NCBI GenBank assembly: GCA_907163345.1 | Contig: CAJQUN010000467.1 | Span: forward strand, 186,001-250,000 | Reading direction: 5' to 3' | From: Haberlea rhodopensis | Taxonomy: Eukaryota; Streptophyta; Magnoliopsida; Lamiales; Gesneriaceae | Length of the DNA: 64,000 bases | In this document: positions 31,142-42,101 of the stretch, in pieces | Layout of the letters: each line of letters opens with the position of its first letter | How positions within the stretch are numbered: the first letter of the stretch is position 1 | Notes under the pieces: model-generated | What the model was told of the DNA's origin: nothing | Seen by the model: the letters and a program-made list of their open reading frames with translations, nothing else | Databases searched by the model: none | Position numbers and translations under genes: made by a program

Positions 31142-32734
31142 ATGAATACAGGTGAACTCTCTGATCACGAAGATAATTTTTACTACGATCCTGAGATCGA
31201 GAGGACACTACATCAGAGAAGAAGAGAAGCAAGGTTACTTGAGGAAGAAGAAGAGAGGAACATGATGGCTGCGAATCAAAGTTTGAGGCAGTTGGCGAAT
31301 CCTAACTTGGATCAACAACCTCTCTGCATCCCTTTCCCTGCTCTCGCAAACAACGTAAATTTCGAACTCAAATCTGGTTTGATTCATTTATTGCCATCCT
31401 TTCATGGTCTTGCCGGTGAGAACCCGCATAAGAACTTGATGGAGTTCCACGTGGTATGCACTACTATGAAGCCAGCTGGTGTGACGGAGGAGCAAATAAA
31501 ACTGCGAGCCTTTCCATTCTCGCTAAAGGATGCTGCAAAGGATTGGCTATTCTACTTATCCTCCGGATCAATCACCACGTGGACTGACTTGCAAAGAGTC
31601 TTCCTAGAGAAGTACTTTCCAGCTTCAAGGGCAACTAACTTAAGGAAGGAGATCTATGGGGTGAAGCAATACCAAGAGGAGTCATTGCATGAGTACTGGG
31701 AACGGTTTAAGAAGTTGTGTGCAAGCTGCCCACAACATCAGATAAGTGAACACTTATTAATTCAATATTTCTATGAATGTTTGCTTTCTGGTGACAGGAA
31801 CTTAGTGGATGCGGCGAGCGGAGGAGCTTTCATTGACAAGACAGCGGAGGAGGCAAGGAACTTAATAGCTAACATGGCGGCCAACTCCCAACAATTTGGA
31901 CATGTTCGCCATGGACAAACGCCAAGAAAAGAGGTAAATGTATCCAATCTGGAACAACAATTGATAGACTTAACTTTTCTTGTGCGTAATCTTGCAGGTA
32001 GCAATGTGGGGAAGATGAAGCCGTGCGGAATCTGTCTAGCTACGAAACATCCCACTGATGCATGTCCATCACTACAAGAGACATCCACTGAGCACGTGAA
32101 TGCAGCGGGAGGATTACCAGGGCCACCACAAAGGAGTTATGACCGTCCACCAAACAACTACAATCAAGGTTGGAGGGACCACCCGAACCAAGGCTATGGG
32201 AACCCACAGATGCACCAACCTCCACCCTACAGACCGTCATATCAGCAACCTCCACCACCACCTATGCACCCTCCTTCTGACAGGTTAGAAAATATTATTA
32301 AAGTTATTGCTGAAAATAGCTTACAATTTCAACAGGAGACGAGGGCAAGCATCCAAAGCTTGACTACTCAAATGGGTCAGATGGCAACAGCAATAAATCG
32401 CATTGAGTCTCAAAGATCAAACACTCTTCCGTCACAACCGGAGGTGAACCCCAGGGAGAATGTGAGCGCTATCACTTTGAAGATGAGCGAAGATACAACT
32501 GAGGAGAAGGTGGTACTGATGCCACTCAAGCAAGAAGAGATGAAGGATATGGAGAAGGATGTTGAAGAGCCCATAGAGGAGGAACCACGGGGTAAGTTCC
32601 CTAAATTTTTTGAATATAAAATCGAACCCCATTCCCCCTTGCTTTTAAGGAAAATAGGAAAGATGAGGATATCAAGGAACTCTACGAGACTTTCCGACGA
32701 TGTGAGGCAAACGCTCCACTACATGATGCCATGA
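31142..32734 (+). CDS. gag: Gag of Athila-like element
   Basis: The ATG at 31142 follows the primer-binding site by 64 bases. Two upstream in-frame codons start at TTG and are unlikely to be used. The protein is about 530 residues. Residues about 75-230 form the retrotransposon gag domain, with LLPSFHGLAGENPHKNLMEF, WLFYL and FLEKYFPASR. A CCHC knuckle (CGICLATKHPTDAC) is near residues 295-308. A proline- and glutamine-rich stretch and acidic C-terminal sequence follow. It would form the particle and bind element RNA. The frame ends at 32734, shifted by one base against the downstream protease frame, which appears to begin near 32640. Whether this shift is a mutation or a programmed event cannot be decided by eye. 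Confidence 0.88.
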   Translation: MNTGELSDHEDNFYYDPEIERTLHQRRREARLLEEEEERNMMAANQSLRQLANPNLDQQPLCIPFPALANNVNFELKSGLIHLLPSFHGLAGENPHKNLMEFHVVCTTMKPAGVTEEQIKLRAFPFSLKDAAKDWLFYLSSGSITTWTDLQRVFLEKYFPASRATNLRKEIYGVKQYQEESLHEYWERFKKLCASCPQHQISEHLLIQYFYECLLSGDRNLVDAASGGAFIDKTAEEARNLIANMAANSQQFGHVRHGQTPRKEVNVSNLEQQLIDLTFLVRNLAGSNVGKMKPCGICLATKHPTDACPSLQETSTEHVNAAGGLPGPPQRSYDRPPNNYNQGWRDHPNQGYGNPQMHQPPPYRPSYQQPPPPPMHPPSDRLENIIKVIAENSLQFQQETRASIQSLTTQMGQMATAINRIESQRSNTLPSQPEVNPRENVSAITLKMSEDTTEEKVVLMPLKQEEMKDMEKDVEEPIEEEPRGKFPKFFEYKIEPHSPLLLRKIGKMRISRNSTRLSDDVRQTLHYMMP

Positions 32735-33654
32735 TGAAGATACCTCGATGTGCGAGATTTTTGAAGGAAGTTTGGAAAGCGGGTAAGAACAAGGAACACA
32801 AAGGGTGCCCCAAGATCAAACTAGATGAGAATGTTTCGACGGTCATCCAAAGAAACATTCCCACAAAATGCAAGGACCCTGGTATGTTCTCTATTCCCTG
32901 TGTGATAGGAACCACTAGAATTGAGAAGGCAATGCTCGATTTAGGGTCTTCCATTAATGTCATGCCTTACTCAACCTACACTCAACTGAAACCTGGACCT
33001 TTGAAAAGAAATAACACTGTGATTCAATTAGCTGATAAGTCCACGGTTATACCTCGCGGGATAGTAGAGGACATACTTGTGCATGTAGAGAATTTGGTCT
33101 TCCCCGCCGATTTCTATGTTTTAGACATGGAAAATGGTGATCCATCTAGCCCCATTCTTTTAGGGAGACCATTCTTGAAAACATCAAAATCTGTGATCGA
33201 CGTGAGTAGCGGCCTGTTAACAATAGAGTCTAATGGTGAAATTGCAAAATTTAATATCTATGAACCCATTAAAACTCACGAGCATTCTAGTTACGCTACT
33301 GATATAAATAATGCATATGATTCTGATTTTGATAATGATGAATTGTGGGAGATGGGAAAGGCTACTGATGGCCTTGATGATAACGGAGGTATGGATTCTC
33401 ATCCTGTGCATACTGTTCATACTATTTCTGCTTTATCTATTCATGATACTGCTGACTCTCGCTCTTCTCACTTGCAGGATCATACCATTGAAAAGAAGCA
33501 CCCTCCGGACAGACCACGACAAGCCACATATGTTGAAGGAGGAAAAAGGACTGAGGACGCCCACTCAAAGGCAAACAAACCAAAGTTCAAGAGACTTAAG
33601 AAGATATTGAGGTGGAAGAAGAAGGATAGAGCGACATCGCATCACCCACCATGA
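32640..33654 (+). CDS. Aspartic protease region of Athila-like element
   Basis: The frame is open from about 32640. The first ATG inside it is at 32731, but translation more likely comes from gag by frameshift. The protein starts with an Athila-type segment (KIPRCARFLKEV). The protease follows, with the active-site region AMLDLGSSINVMPYS about 70 residues after the ATG, the form DLG rather than DTG being usual for Athila. The flap/C-terminal motif ILLGRPFLKT follows near residue 145. It ends in an acidic stretch and a very basic tail (KRLKKILRWKKKDR). No RT begins after it. The expected role is gag processing, possibly also serving helper products. Confidence 0.85.
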
Positions 33655-35071
33655 GCACGAGCATTGGAGTCGGGCCACCGACGTTAAACAGAGGCGCTGC
33701 TTGGGAAGCAACCCAAGGGGAGTTAGTTTCCCTTTTACCCTTTTATTTTTTTTTTGCTTTTTAGTTTAAACTTTTCTCTTTTCTTGTATTTTTGCCTTAC
33801 ATTGGGGACAATGTAAGATTTAAGTATGGGGGAGGGATTAGTAGTGTGTTATTGTTTTTCTTATTGCAAAAATACAAAAAAATTGAAAAATTTAAAATTT
33901 TGAGCTCATAGTTAGTAATGAACACATGCTTAGAATCACTAGCCCATGATAAAACCTAATTGATATCAGGCATGCTTTTGAACATAGGTGAATTTTTAAC
34001 TTTGGAACACTTTGAACTCTAATGCAAAGTGTACTTTAACTAAGTAAGTTGAATATTTTGAGCACATTATTGTCATGACTTGTGAAGTGTGCATAACTTA
34101 GTGAAGATTGTGTGAACTTTGTGATAGTCTTAAGAAGTCTCTAATACATGCTAGAACTTAACTACATGCTCTTTGAGGCGTATGTCTAGACCACTCGCAA
34201 ACATGAAAGTGATATAGGCAATCTTTGATGCGTTTGAGCCTTTCAAGCCTACCATGTAAACAAAATCATTCTCTAGTACCTATTTTGAGCCTTAAATGTA
34301 AAAGAATGGTAGTATGCTAAGCATACTAAAGACCCCCATTCAATATTTCTTGACTAGCTTATCATTCTACCCTTTAAGCCTAAATGTGATTTTAATCCAT
34401 ACCTTTTAAGGGAGTATGATGTATTTCATTCAAATGCACTTGGGAATCATTGAAGTATATTTGTGAGCTTAATTATCAAAAGAATGGAATGCATGAAAGA
34501 AAAAGGGATGCCTTGAAAAAATAGATAAAAATATGACTCCAATGGGAGCCAAGGCACAAAAGAAGAAAAGTGTTGAAATAAACATTGTGAAAAAGAACGA
34601 AGTTGAAAAATTCATACAAGAAGAGAAGCTTTTAGTGTGCATTTCATCATACTCTCTTGTTTGAATATCCTTACCCTTCCTTTCATAAGCCAATACCTAG
34701 GCCAAGCTACAAGCTAATAAAGACCTACTTGATTTATGTTTGCAAAGTAGCTAAGATAGTGGAGAAGAGTGTGCAAGTGAGCTTATACTTGTGTTAGTGT
34801 ATGACTTGAACTATTATGGCTTTGCATATTTTGGATCTATAATTTGTACACAACACTTGTTTATGACCACACACACACGTTCACTACTTCGTTGAGTACG
34901 AAATGTTTAGGGATTGAACTTGTTCCACTATTAATTTTTCATCGCCGTTCATTATTATGCATGTTAAAATTGCTGAGGCATTAAAGTGAGAACAAGTTGC
35001 TTTGTTATGAACCTATGAGCCAACAAAAAATATTGTAGTTTTATTTGTTTACTCGAGGTCGAGTAAAGAAT
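33655..35071 (+). other. Non-coding 3' region of Athila-like element
   Basis: About 1.4 kb without a convincing frame. It contains GGCGCTGCTTGGGAAGCAAC near 33691, a conserved Athila phrase. A perfect hairpin lies at 33796-33817, followed by an internal purine tract, AAGTATGGGGGAGGG, at 33822-33836. The rest is AT-rich. No env-like or pol remnant was recognised. Confidence 0.7.
33796..33836 (+). repeat. Hairpin plus internal polypurine-like tract
   Basis: Arms CTTACATTG and CAATGTAAG around a GGGA loop (33796-33817) are followed by AAGTATGGGGGAGGG (33822-33836). The tract is nearly identical to the terminal polypurine tract at 35072-35086, which is also preceded by a perfect hairpin. Confidence 0.75.
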
Positions 35072-35086
35072 AAGTATGGGGGAGTT
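35048..35086 (+). other. Terminal hairpin and polypurine tract of Athila-like element
   Basis: TTTACTCGA and TCGAGTAAA arms around GG (35048-35067) stand five bases before AAGTATGGGGGAGTT (35072-35086). The 3' LTR starts at 35087. The purine tract is the expected plus-strand primer. Confidence 0.85.
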
Positions 35087-36630
35087 TGATGTGACTAGAA
35101 ATAGACACATCTTTAGTGCTTAATTGTCTACGATTTGGTAGGTTTTGATGGATAAATTGATACGTATGCTACCTAATCGTATATTTGTGTAATTATAGGT
35201 ACAATCGAATAAAACGAGCTAAAAATGATGTGTAAAGACCAAGAAGAGACATGGACATGACAAGGACTCAAAGTTGATCAAGAAAAGGGCAAAAATGTAA
35301 TTTTGAAGGAGGAGATCGATTGCCACGAAGAGGAGATCGATCGCCTATGGACAGAAACATTTGCATCAAATTTGAAGAGTCAGCGATCGATCGCGAAGAA
35401 GTGGCGATCGATCGCCAAAGTCTACTGGAGCTCGGCGATCGATCGCCACTTTATAGCGATCGATCGCCTCAAGGGTTTTTCCGAAAAAAATAATGCAGCG
35501 ATCGATCGCCACATTCAAGGCGATCGATCGCCGAGGAGTCCGGAAATAAGGAAATTAGGTCTTTTACCATGTTTAAAAGGTTGTAACCTATTTTATCAGC
35601 CACCAACCCCCATAACTTGAGATTTTTTGAGTCTTAGGCATAGTTTTTCATACTCTTAGAATAATTTTAGATTTTAGATTAATTTGCTTTCAAGTTTTCT
35701 TCAAGAACAACGAAAAACGAGGACGGAATCGACAAGCCGGAATCGTGCTTCCTTTTAGTAACTCTTTCTTCTCTTATTAGTTTGATGTTTTTTAGATTAA
35801 TTTTGATTATTGTTAATTGAGTTATGAGTAGCTAAATACTTTTGTGATTCTTGGTTAAGGAAAACGATACATTGGATGTTTACGATTCTTGTGAGATAAG
35901 TTTTGATTGTTGATTTGCATTGAGTATCAATTGTTTTTCTGATTTGATTGTCATAATTGTTATGCATGATTGTTGGATTGATCACCTAGCTATTGTTCAT
36001 ACAATTTAAAGCTAAATTAGATATCAAATACGGAATCGTTTGATCCCTCTAATTTACGAAGCAACTAAGATTGATTAAATTCCGTTTGTGAGTTTGTTAA
36101 TTCTTAGGGTAAACAATTGACTAGATTAAACATAGACGCTTGGATTATATTGTTTAGCTTCATCGATCTCACTAGTTCATATGCTATCATCGATTTAAAT
36201 CTTAATCGCTTGTATTTTGATTGATTGTGTGGTAAGGGTTAAACTAGAACGCTTGGGCTACTTAACTAAACTTAAGGTGAGATAGGATTTTGATTATTGG
36301 ATTAAACATCCACGATGAATATTCATATGGAAATTGAACCATTTGTGAAGATCGATGATCGAGATAGTAAACGCCAATTGTAAAATTCACCGAAAACCGA
36401 GAATCGCACTTTTCTCATAAGTTAATTCATCTAGATAATTTTGCATATTAGTTTAATTTTGCATCGTATTATTATTACTTTGACTTCAAAACCCCTTTTT
36501 ATTTTCGTTTGCATAAGCTAACACAAAGATATAACCTTCCTCGTGGGATCGATCCCTACTCACGCTACTACATTCATTACTGTTATTAACTTGAGAGGGT
36601 TAATTTGGTTTTACGCGATAAACGTTACCA
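35087..36630 (+). repeat. 3' LTR of Athila-like element (1,544 bp)
   Basis: Starts TGATGTGACTAGAAATAG and ends AAACGTTACCA, followed by the target duplication GCCAC. It contains the palindrome cluster at 35311-35532. It differs from the 5' LTR by scattered substitutions and short indels. Confidence 0.93.
35311..35532. repeat. CGATCGATCG palindrome cluster in Athila-like 3' LTR
   Basis: Eight sites, matching the 5' LTR cluster in sequence and spacing. Confidence 0.92.
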
Positions 36631-36635
36631 GCCAC

Positions 36636-38134
36636 CGTCGCACTATCTAGGGTTTTGAACTATATTGGCTCGATATAGTATTGAGAAGGTGCAAGTTGGT
36701 TCGATCATGGTCCACGGAATTATGAGTGTCGACGGCTACACCACATGAGGGCTAGGGTTTTTCGAACCCTTGGCTCGAGATGGTTAAGCCGCCACCGTCA
36801 TGAACCGTGTATGGTTGGATCATGGCTCGTGGCTCATGAATTACGGCATTTTAAACAAGTTGGCTCGATGAAAAACTCAATGTGGTGCACGGCGGCTAGG
36901 GTTTGGAACCCTAGCGCACCGCCGCTCGGTCATGGTTCGGCCATGGGCTAGGGTTTCGAACCCTAGGCCCAAAAATTGGTCCAGCCGTGTGCTTTTGTGG
37001 TTCGAACCATGGTGGTTCGTGGGTTAGTCGTTTTAGTTCGTGGCATGTGATGTCCCGAGCGTACGATAATTTTTCAAAATTCTATTTTACAATTTTAATT
37101 AGAATTAAATTTAAAATGTTTAGAATTTAATTAATTAAATGTTAATGCATGCTTTATGTGTTGTTTGAGCATGGTGCGTGGTTATAGCCCTTTGACCTAT
37201 TAGATAGGATTTGTGAATGTTTGTAATTTATAATACGACCTGCGTGTCGTGCCTTCTCTATTTTATTCTAAATGTTATCCCTCCCCTATGTTACCCTCGA
37301 ATGTGAATCGAGGTATTCTATATCTTGTAAATAGTATAGTTTAATTGTTGATGGTGATCAATGAAGATGGAGCATCATGTCGGGATGAGGAGGCCATTCA
37401 CAAATTGGAGCCAAGGGAAGGTGCTTGTGAAGTTACCTTAGGTTGACTCTTAGGATTTTCTCATTGGCTTGAGAAAATCGTTAGTAGGGGCTATAACCAT
37501 GTCACGTTTAATTATGTATGTTGATGCATGATTTATCTTATGTTTTAGATTGATAATTGTATTACACATATATGTAGATATGTATACAACTATATGTAGT
37601 GGACATATTTTAAATTATCAAACTAATCATGAGATCAATAAATCCCTCTAAAATATTAAGTTTTAGATGCCTTCCAAAATTAAAAGTACTCGTCAAAAAC
37701 TTCGATTGTACATGTGTGGATTTGCCAAAGCAAAGCATCGTGGCAATCTTAGTAAGGCGCGAAAGGATAAAAGTGATATCCGTTATACTTTAAATTGGGT
37801 ACGACTTAACTAGGTTATCTCAATAGGATTGGGAACCTAGAGGCATAGGTTGGATAATAATTCATTTGATGAATTGAACAAAGCGTTGTTCGTCCAACTA
37901 TCCAAGAATTATATGTGATGTAATTGACAAAGTGTTGTCTACCTAAATAACCGAGTCTTGGGCGATTAGCCAAAGCTAACTCAAGATTAGGCGAAATATG
38001 GATCTTGGCCGACTAAAGGTTTTGAGGGTTGATATTTTTTTTTTTAACAAAATAGTGGGAGCATCATTTAATATAAGACCATGTTAAATGATTAAATCAT
38101 AAACTTATTTTGCATATTTATATTGTAGATATCC
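36636..38134 (+). other. Copia leader, second part: telo-box repeats and untranslated region
   Basis: This continues 29113-29506 after the nested element. Four more AGGGTTT..AACCCT units occur at 36647, 36752, 36895 and 36948, with decayed forms near 36990. From 37030 to 38134 the sequence is AT-rich without an obvious frame. The gag ATG is at 38135. Together the two leader parts give a 5' untranslated region of about 1.9 kb. Confidence 0.75.
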
Positions 38135-38482
38135 ATGGCAACTAACAACGTAACAAGCACTTTATCACTGCGATCGGTCCTTGAGAATGACAAATTAAAT
38201 GGGACAAACTTCCTAGACTGGCATAGGAACTTGAGGATAGTCCTCAAACAAGAAAAGAAACAATATGTCCTAGAGGAACCCTTACCTGCTGAGGAACCTC
38301 CCCTAACGGCTACAAGAGCCGAAAAAGATGCTTACAAGAAGCATCAAAGTGACGCACTTGATGTTGGGTGCCTTATGCTTGCCACCATGAACTCTGAGCT
38401 TCAGAAGCAACATGATGAAATGGAGGCGTTTGATATGATCGAGCATCTTAAGCAACTGTACCAACAACAAGCAAGACAATAG
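38135..38482 (+). pseudogene. gag: Copia gag, N-terminal part, ended by an in-frame TAG
   Basis: The ATG at 38135 starts 115 codons (MATNNVTSTLSLRSVLENDK...). The LNGTNFLDWHRNLRIVL motif is typical of copia gag of this class. A TAG at 38480-38482 stops translation within QQQARQ. The same frame continues after it with RYDVSKALFQC and then the next open segment, so this is a single nonsense lesion, not a gene boundary. Gag forms the particle shell, and no other lesion is visible in this part. Confidence 0.85.
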
Positions 38483-40321
38483 AGGTATGACGTCTCTAAG
38501 GCGTTATTCCAGTGTAGAATGGTAGAAGGAAGTCTGGTTGGTACTCATGTACTCAAGATGATTGGGTATATTGAGAATCTAGAGAAACTGGGTTTTCCTT
38601 TGGACCAAGAGTTGGCCACTGACGTGATCTTGCAATCGTTGCCTGAAAGCTTCAGTCAATTTGTCTTAAATTACAATATGATTGAAATTGAGAAGACACT
38701 ACCACAGTTACTTGGCATGCTTAGAACTTTTGAAGCAAATAGCAAGAAGTCTAAACCAACAAATGTTCTTATTGTGAATAAGAGCAAAGGAAAGAATAAA
38801 GCTAAGAACTTCAAGAAAAACAAGAAGGTCTTTGTTAAATCTAAGCCAAAGTCATCTGCACTGAAACCAAAGGGAGGGATAGCGAAGGAAGGGAACTGTT
38901 TCCATTGCGGTGAGACTGGCCATTGGAAAAGAAACTGCAAAGTATATCTGGAGGATCTAAAGAAAGGAAGTGTGACTTCCACTTCAGGTATTTTTGTTAT
39001 AGAAGTCAATTTATCTACTTCTTCATCATGGGTATTAGATACTGGATGTGGATCTCACATTTGTGTAAATGTGCAGGACCTCAAAAAGAGTAGATTGTTG
39101 GCGAAAGGCGAAGTTGATCTCCGAGTTGGAAATGGAGCAAGAGTTGCTGCATTAGCTATAGGGGATTATCATTTATCTTTGCCTTCTGGTTTATCGTTGA
39201 TTTTAAAATATTGTTATTTTGTGCCTTCAATTACCAAAAACATTATTTCTATTTCTTGTTTGGACAAGTATGGATTCTCATTTATTATAAAGGACAACTG
39301 TTGTTCCATTTATTTAAATGATATGTTTTATGCTAGTGCACAAATGGTGAATGTTCTTTATTTATTAAATCTTGATATACCTGTCTATAACATAAATACT
39401 AAAAGGATTAAAAATAATGATTGTAATCCGACTTATCTCTGGCATTGTCGCTTGGGCCACATAAACGAGAACCGCATATCTAAACTTCATAAGGATGGAG
39501 TATTAGATTCATTTGATTTTGAATCATTTGAAACATGCGAATCTTGTTTAATGGGCAAGATGACTAAAGCCCCTTTCAAGGGACATGTTGAAAGGGCAAA
39601 TGTTTTATTGGGACTAATACATAGTGATGTATGTGGACCAATAAGTACACAAGCTAGAGGTGGTTTTCAATACTTCGTTACATTTACTGATGACCTCAGT
39701 AGATATGGGTATGTGTACCTAATGAAGCATAAGCATGAAACCTTTGAAAAGTTCAAAGATTTCAAGAATGAAGTACAAAACCAACTTGGCAAAAGTATCA
39801 AAATCCTTCGATCAGATCGAGGAGGTGAATACTTAAGCCAAGAGTTTCATGACTATCTAAAGGAGTGTGGGATAGTCCCACAACTCACTCCTCCGTATAC
39901 TCCACAATGGAATGGTGTATCCGAGAGGAGAAATCAAACCTTGTTAGACATGGTTAGATCAATGATGAGTCATGCAGATCTTCCGATATCGTTTTGGGGA
40001 CACGCTCTAGAAACAGCGATTTTCTTACTGAACCGTGTTCCATCTAAATCAGTGGAAAAGACACCATATGAGATATGGATTGGGAAGCGTCCTAGTATGT
40101 CTTTTATGAAGATTTGGGGTTGTGAGGCTTTCGTTAGACGTCACGCCACTAACAAACTTGGACCCAAATCTGATAAGTGTTTATTTGTGGGGTATCCTAA
40201 GGAAACGAAAGGATACTATTTCTATTATCCCACTGAGAACAAAGTAGTTGTTGCTCGGACTGGTGTATTTCTTGAAAGAGAATTTATTCTAGAAAAACCA
40301 GTGGGAGAAAAATTAACTTAG
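38483..40321 (+). pseudogene. Copia gag C-terminus, protease and integrase
   Basis: Same frame as gag after the TAG, open to 40321 (first internal ATG at 38519). From that ATG, the CCHC knuckle CFHCGETGHWKRNC is near residues 127-140. The protease motif WVLDTGCGSH is near 173-182. The pre-integrase zinc region LWHCRLGHIN and CESCLMGK is near 307-348. The integrase acidic triad lies in IHSDVCGP (about 370), RSDRGGEY (about 432) and NGVSERRNQTL (about 469). All catalytic residues are present. The frame ends after VGEKLT, where a single-base shift separates it from the RT frame. Confidence 0.9.
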
Positions 40322-42080
40322 TGAAGTTCAACCACAAGAACCTGAGATTGAGATGGAAACAGAGCAGGCACCGCAAGCTGTTGTGGAAGAAGTACCTGCT
40401 CAAGAGACACAAGCCCAGCGTAGGTCTGTAAGAGAACACCGGGAGCCACAGAGATATGGATTTCTTGTGACTCAACAAGGTGACTTACTACTTATTGATG
40501 AGGATGAGCCGTCATCTTATCAACAAGCTATAATGGGCACCGATTCTGAGAAATGGCAAGAGGCCATGAAATCTGAGATGGAATCCATGTATGCAAACCA
40601 AGTATGGACTTTGGTTGATCCACCTGAAGGGGTACGACCCATAGGGTGCAAATGGATTTTCAAGAAAAGGACCGATATGGATGGTAATGTACAAACCTAT
40701 AAAGGTCGGCTGGTTGCAAAAGGATTCAAACAAATTCATGGTATTGACTATGATGAAACCTTTTCACCAGTGGCCATGGTTAAATCCATAAGGATCTTAC
40801 TTGCAATAGCTGCATTTCATGATTATGAAATCTGGCAGATGGATGTCAAAACAGCTTTCCTTAATGGAAATCTGCTCGAGGATGTGTACATGACACAGCC
40901 CGAGGGTTTTGTCGATCCAAAGGATGCTGGAAAGATATGCAAGCTACAACGATCCATTTATGGATTGAAGCAAGCTTCTCGGAGTTGGAATCTTCGTTTT
41001 GATGATGCAATCAAAGAGTTTGGTTTTGTCAAAAACGAAGATGAACCTTGTGTCTACAAGAAGGTCAGTGGGAGCATAATCATTTTCCTAGTGTTGTATG
41101 TAGATGACATACTTCTCATTGGAAATAATATCCCTGCCTTACAATCTGTAAAGATTTGGCTAGGGAACTGCTTTTCGATGAAAGACTTGGGAGAAGCCAC
41201 CTATGTATTAGGAATCAAGATCTATAGAGATAGATCGAGAAGGCTTCTTGGCCTAAGTCAAAGTACATACATAGACAAAGTGCTTAAAAGGTTTAGCATG
41301 CAAGAATCAAAGAAAGGATTCGTGCCTATGACACATGGTATATATCTCTCGAAGGAACAGTGTCCTTCAACACCAGATGAGAGACAACGCATGAGTAAGA
41401 TTCCATATGCGTCAGCTATTGGATCTATCATGTATGCCATGATATGTACTCGTCCCGATGTATCGTATGCTTTGAGCATGACGAGCAGATATCAAGTTGA
41501 TCCAGGTGAAGGTCACTGGATTGCTCTCAAGAATATCCTGAAGTACTTGAGAAGAACTAAGAATACATTCTTGATTTATGGAGGTGAGGAAGAGCTCAAT
41601 GTAATGGGTTACACTGATGCAAGCTTCCAAACTGACAAAGATGATTTTCGATCGCAATCTGGATATGTGTATTGCCTAAATGGAGGTGCTGTGAGCTGGA
41701 AGAGTTCAAAGCAAGAAACAGTAGCCGACTCTACAACGGAAGCTGAGTATATTGCTGCCTCGGTTGCAGCAAAGGAAGCTGTTTGGATGAGGAAGTTCAT
41801 TTCTGAACTTGGAGTGGTGCCTAGCATTAAAGATCCGATAGAACTCTATTGTGACAACAATGGAGCGATCGCATTGGCTAAGGAACCAAGATCTCACCAA
41901 AGATCCAAGCACATACTTAGGCGTTTCCATTTCATTCGAGAAATCGTTGAAAGGGGAGATGTTAAAATATGCAAAGTACCAACAGATGATAATGTATCTG
42001 ACCCATTGACGAAGCCACTGTCACAGCAGAAGCATGATCGTCATACTAGATCTCTAGGCATTAGGTATATGTCTGAGTGA
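40322..42080 (+). pseudogene. Copia reverse transcriptase and RNase H
   Basis: Open in frame 0 from about 40320, with the first ATG at 40353 and the end at 42080. From that ATG, the integrase-RT linker is rich in glutamate and glutamine. RT follows with WIFKKRTDMDGN and KGRLVAKGFKQIHGIDYDE, QMDVKTAFLNG near 167, LKQASRSWN near 209, and the catalytic YVDDILLIGN near 250. RNase H covers about 414-560, with GYTDASFQTD, STTEAEYIA and the YCDNNGAI motif. The sequence is intact. It depends on the upstream frameshift being bypassed or on another copy. It ends 21 bases before the 3' LTR, leaving room only for the polypurine tract. Confidence 0.9.
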
Positions 42081-42088
42081 TCTTAGTG

Positions 42089-42101
42089 CAAGTGGGAGAT
42101 T
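42089..42101 (+). other. Polypurine tract of copia element
   Basis: CAAGTGGGAGATT directly before the 3' LTR start at 42102. Confidence 0.75.

Larger units (their letters stand above)
29507..36630 (+). mobile_element. Athila-like gag-protease element without RT or integrase (7.1 kb), TSD GCCAC
   Basis: LTRs 29507-31055 and 35087-36630 have TG...CA ends and are flanked by GCCAC at 29502-29506 and 36631-36635. They differ at about twenty positions by eye. The tRNA-Asp primer-binding site follows the 5' LTR and a polypurine tract precedes the 3' LTR. The 4.0-kb interior encodes gag and protease only, with no RT, RNase H or integrase sequence visible. Gag and protease resemble the Athila branch of Ty3/gypsy. 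With a perfect target duplication and similar LTRs, it must have moved using enzymes from another element. Confidence 0.92.

Noticed and set aside
38480..38520. Two separate copia gag genes
   Set aside because: The frame is the same on both sides of the TAG and the protein reads through as one gag, so this is a nonsense mutation.
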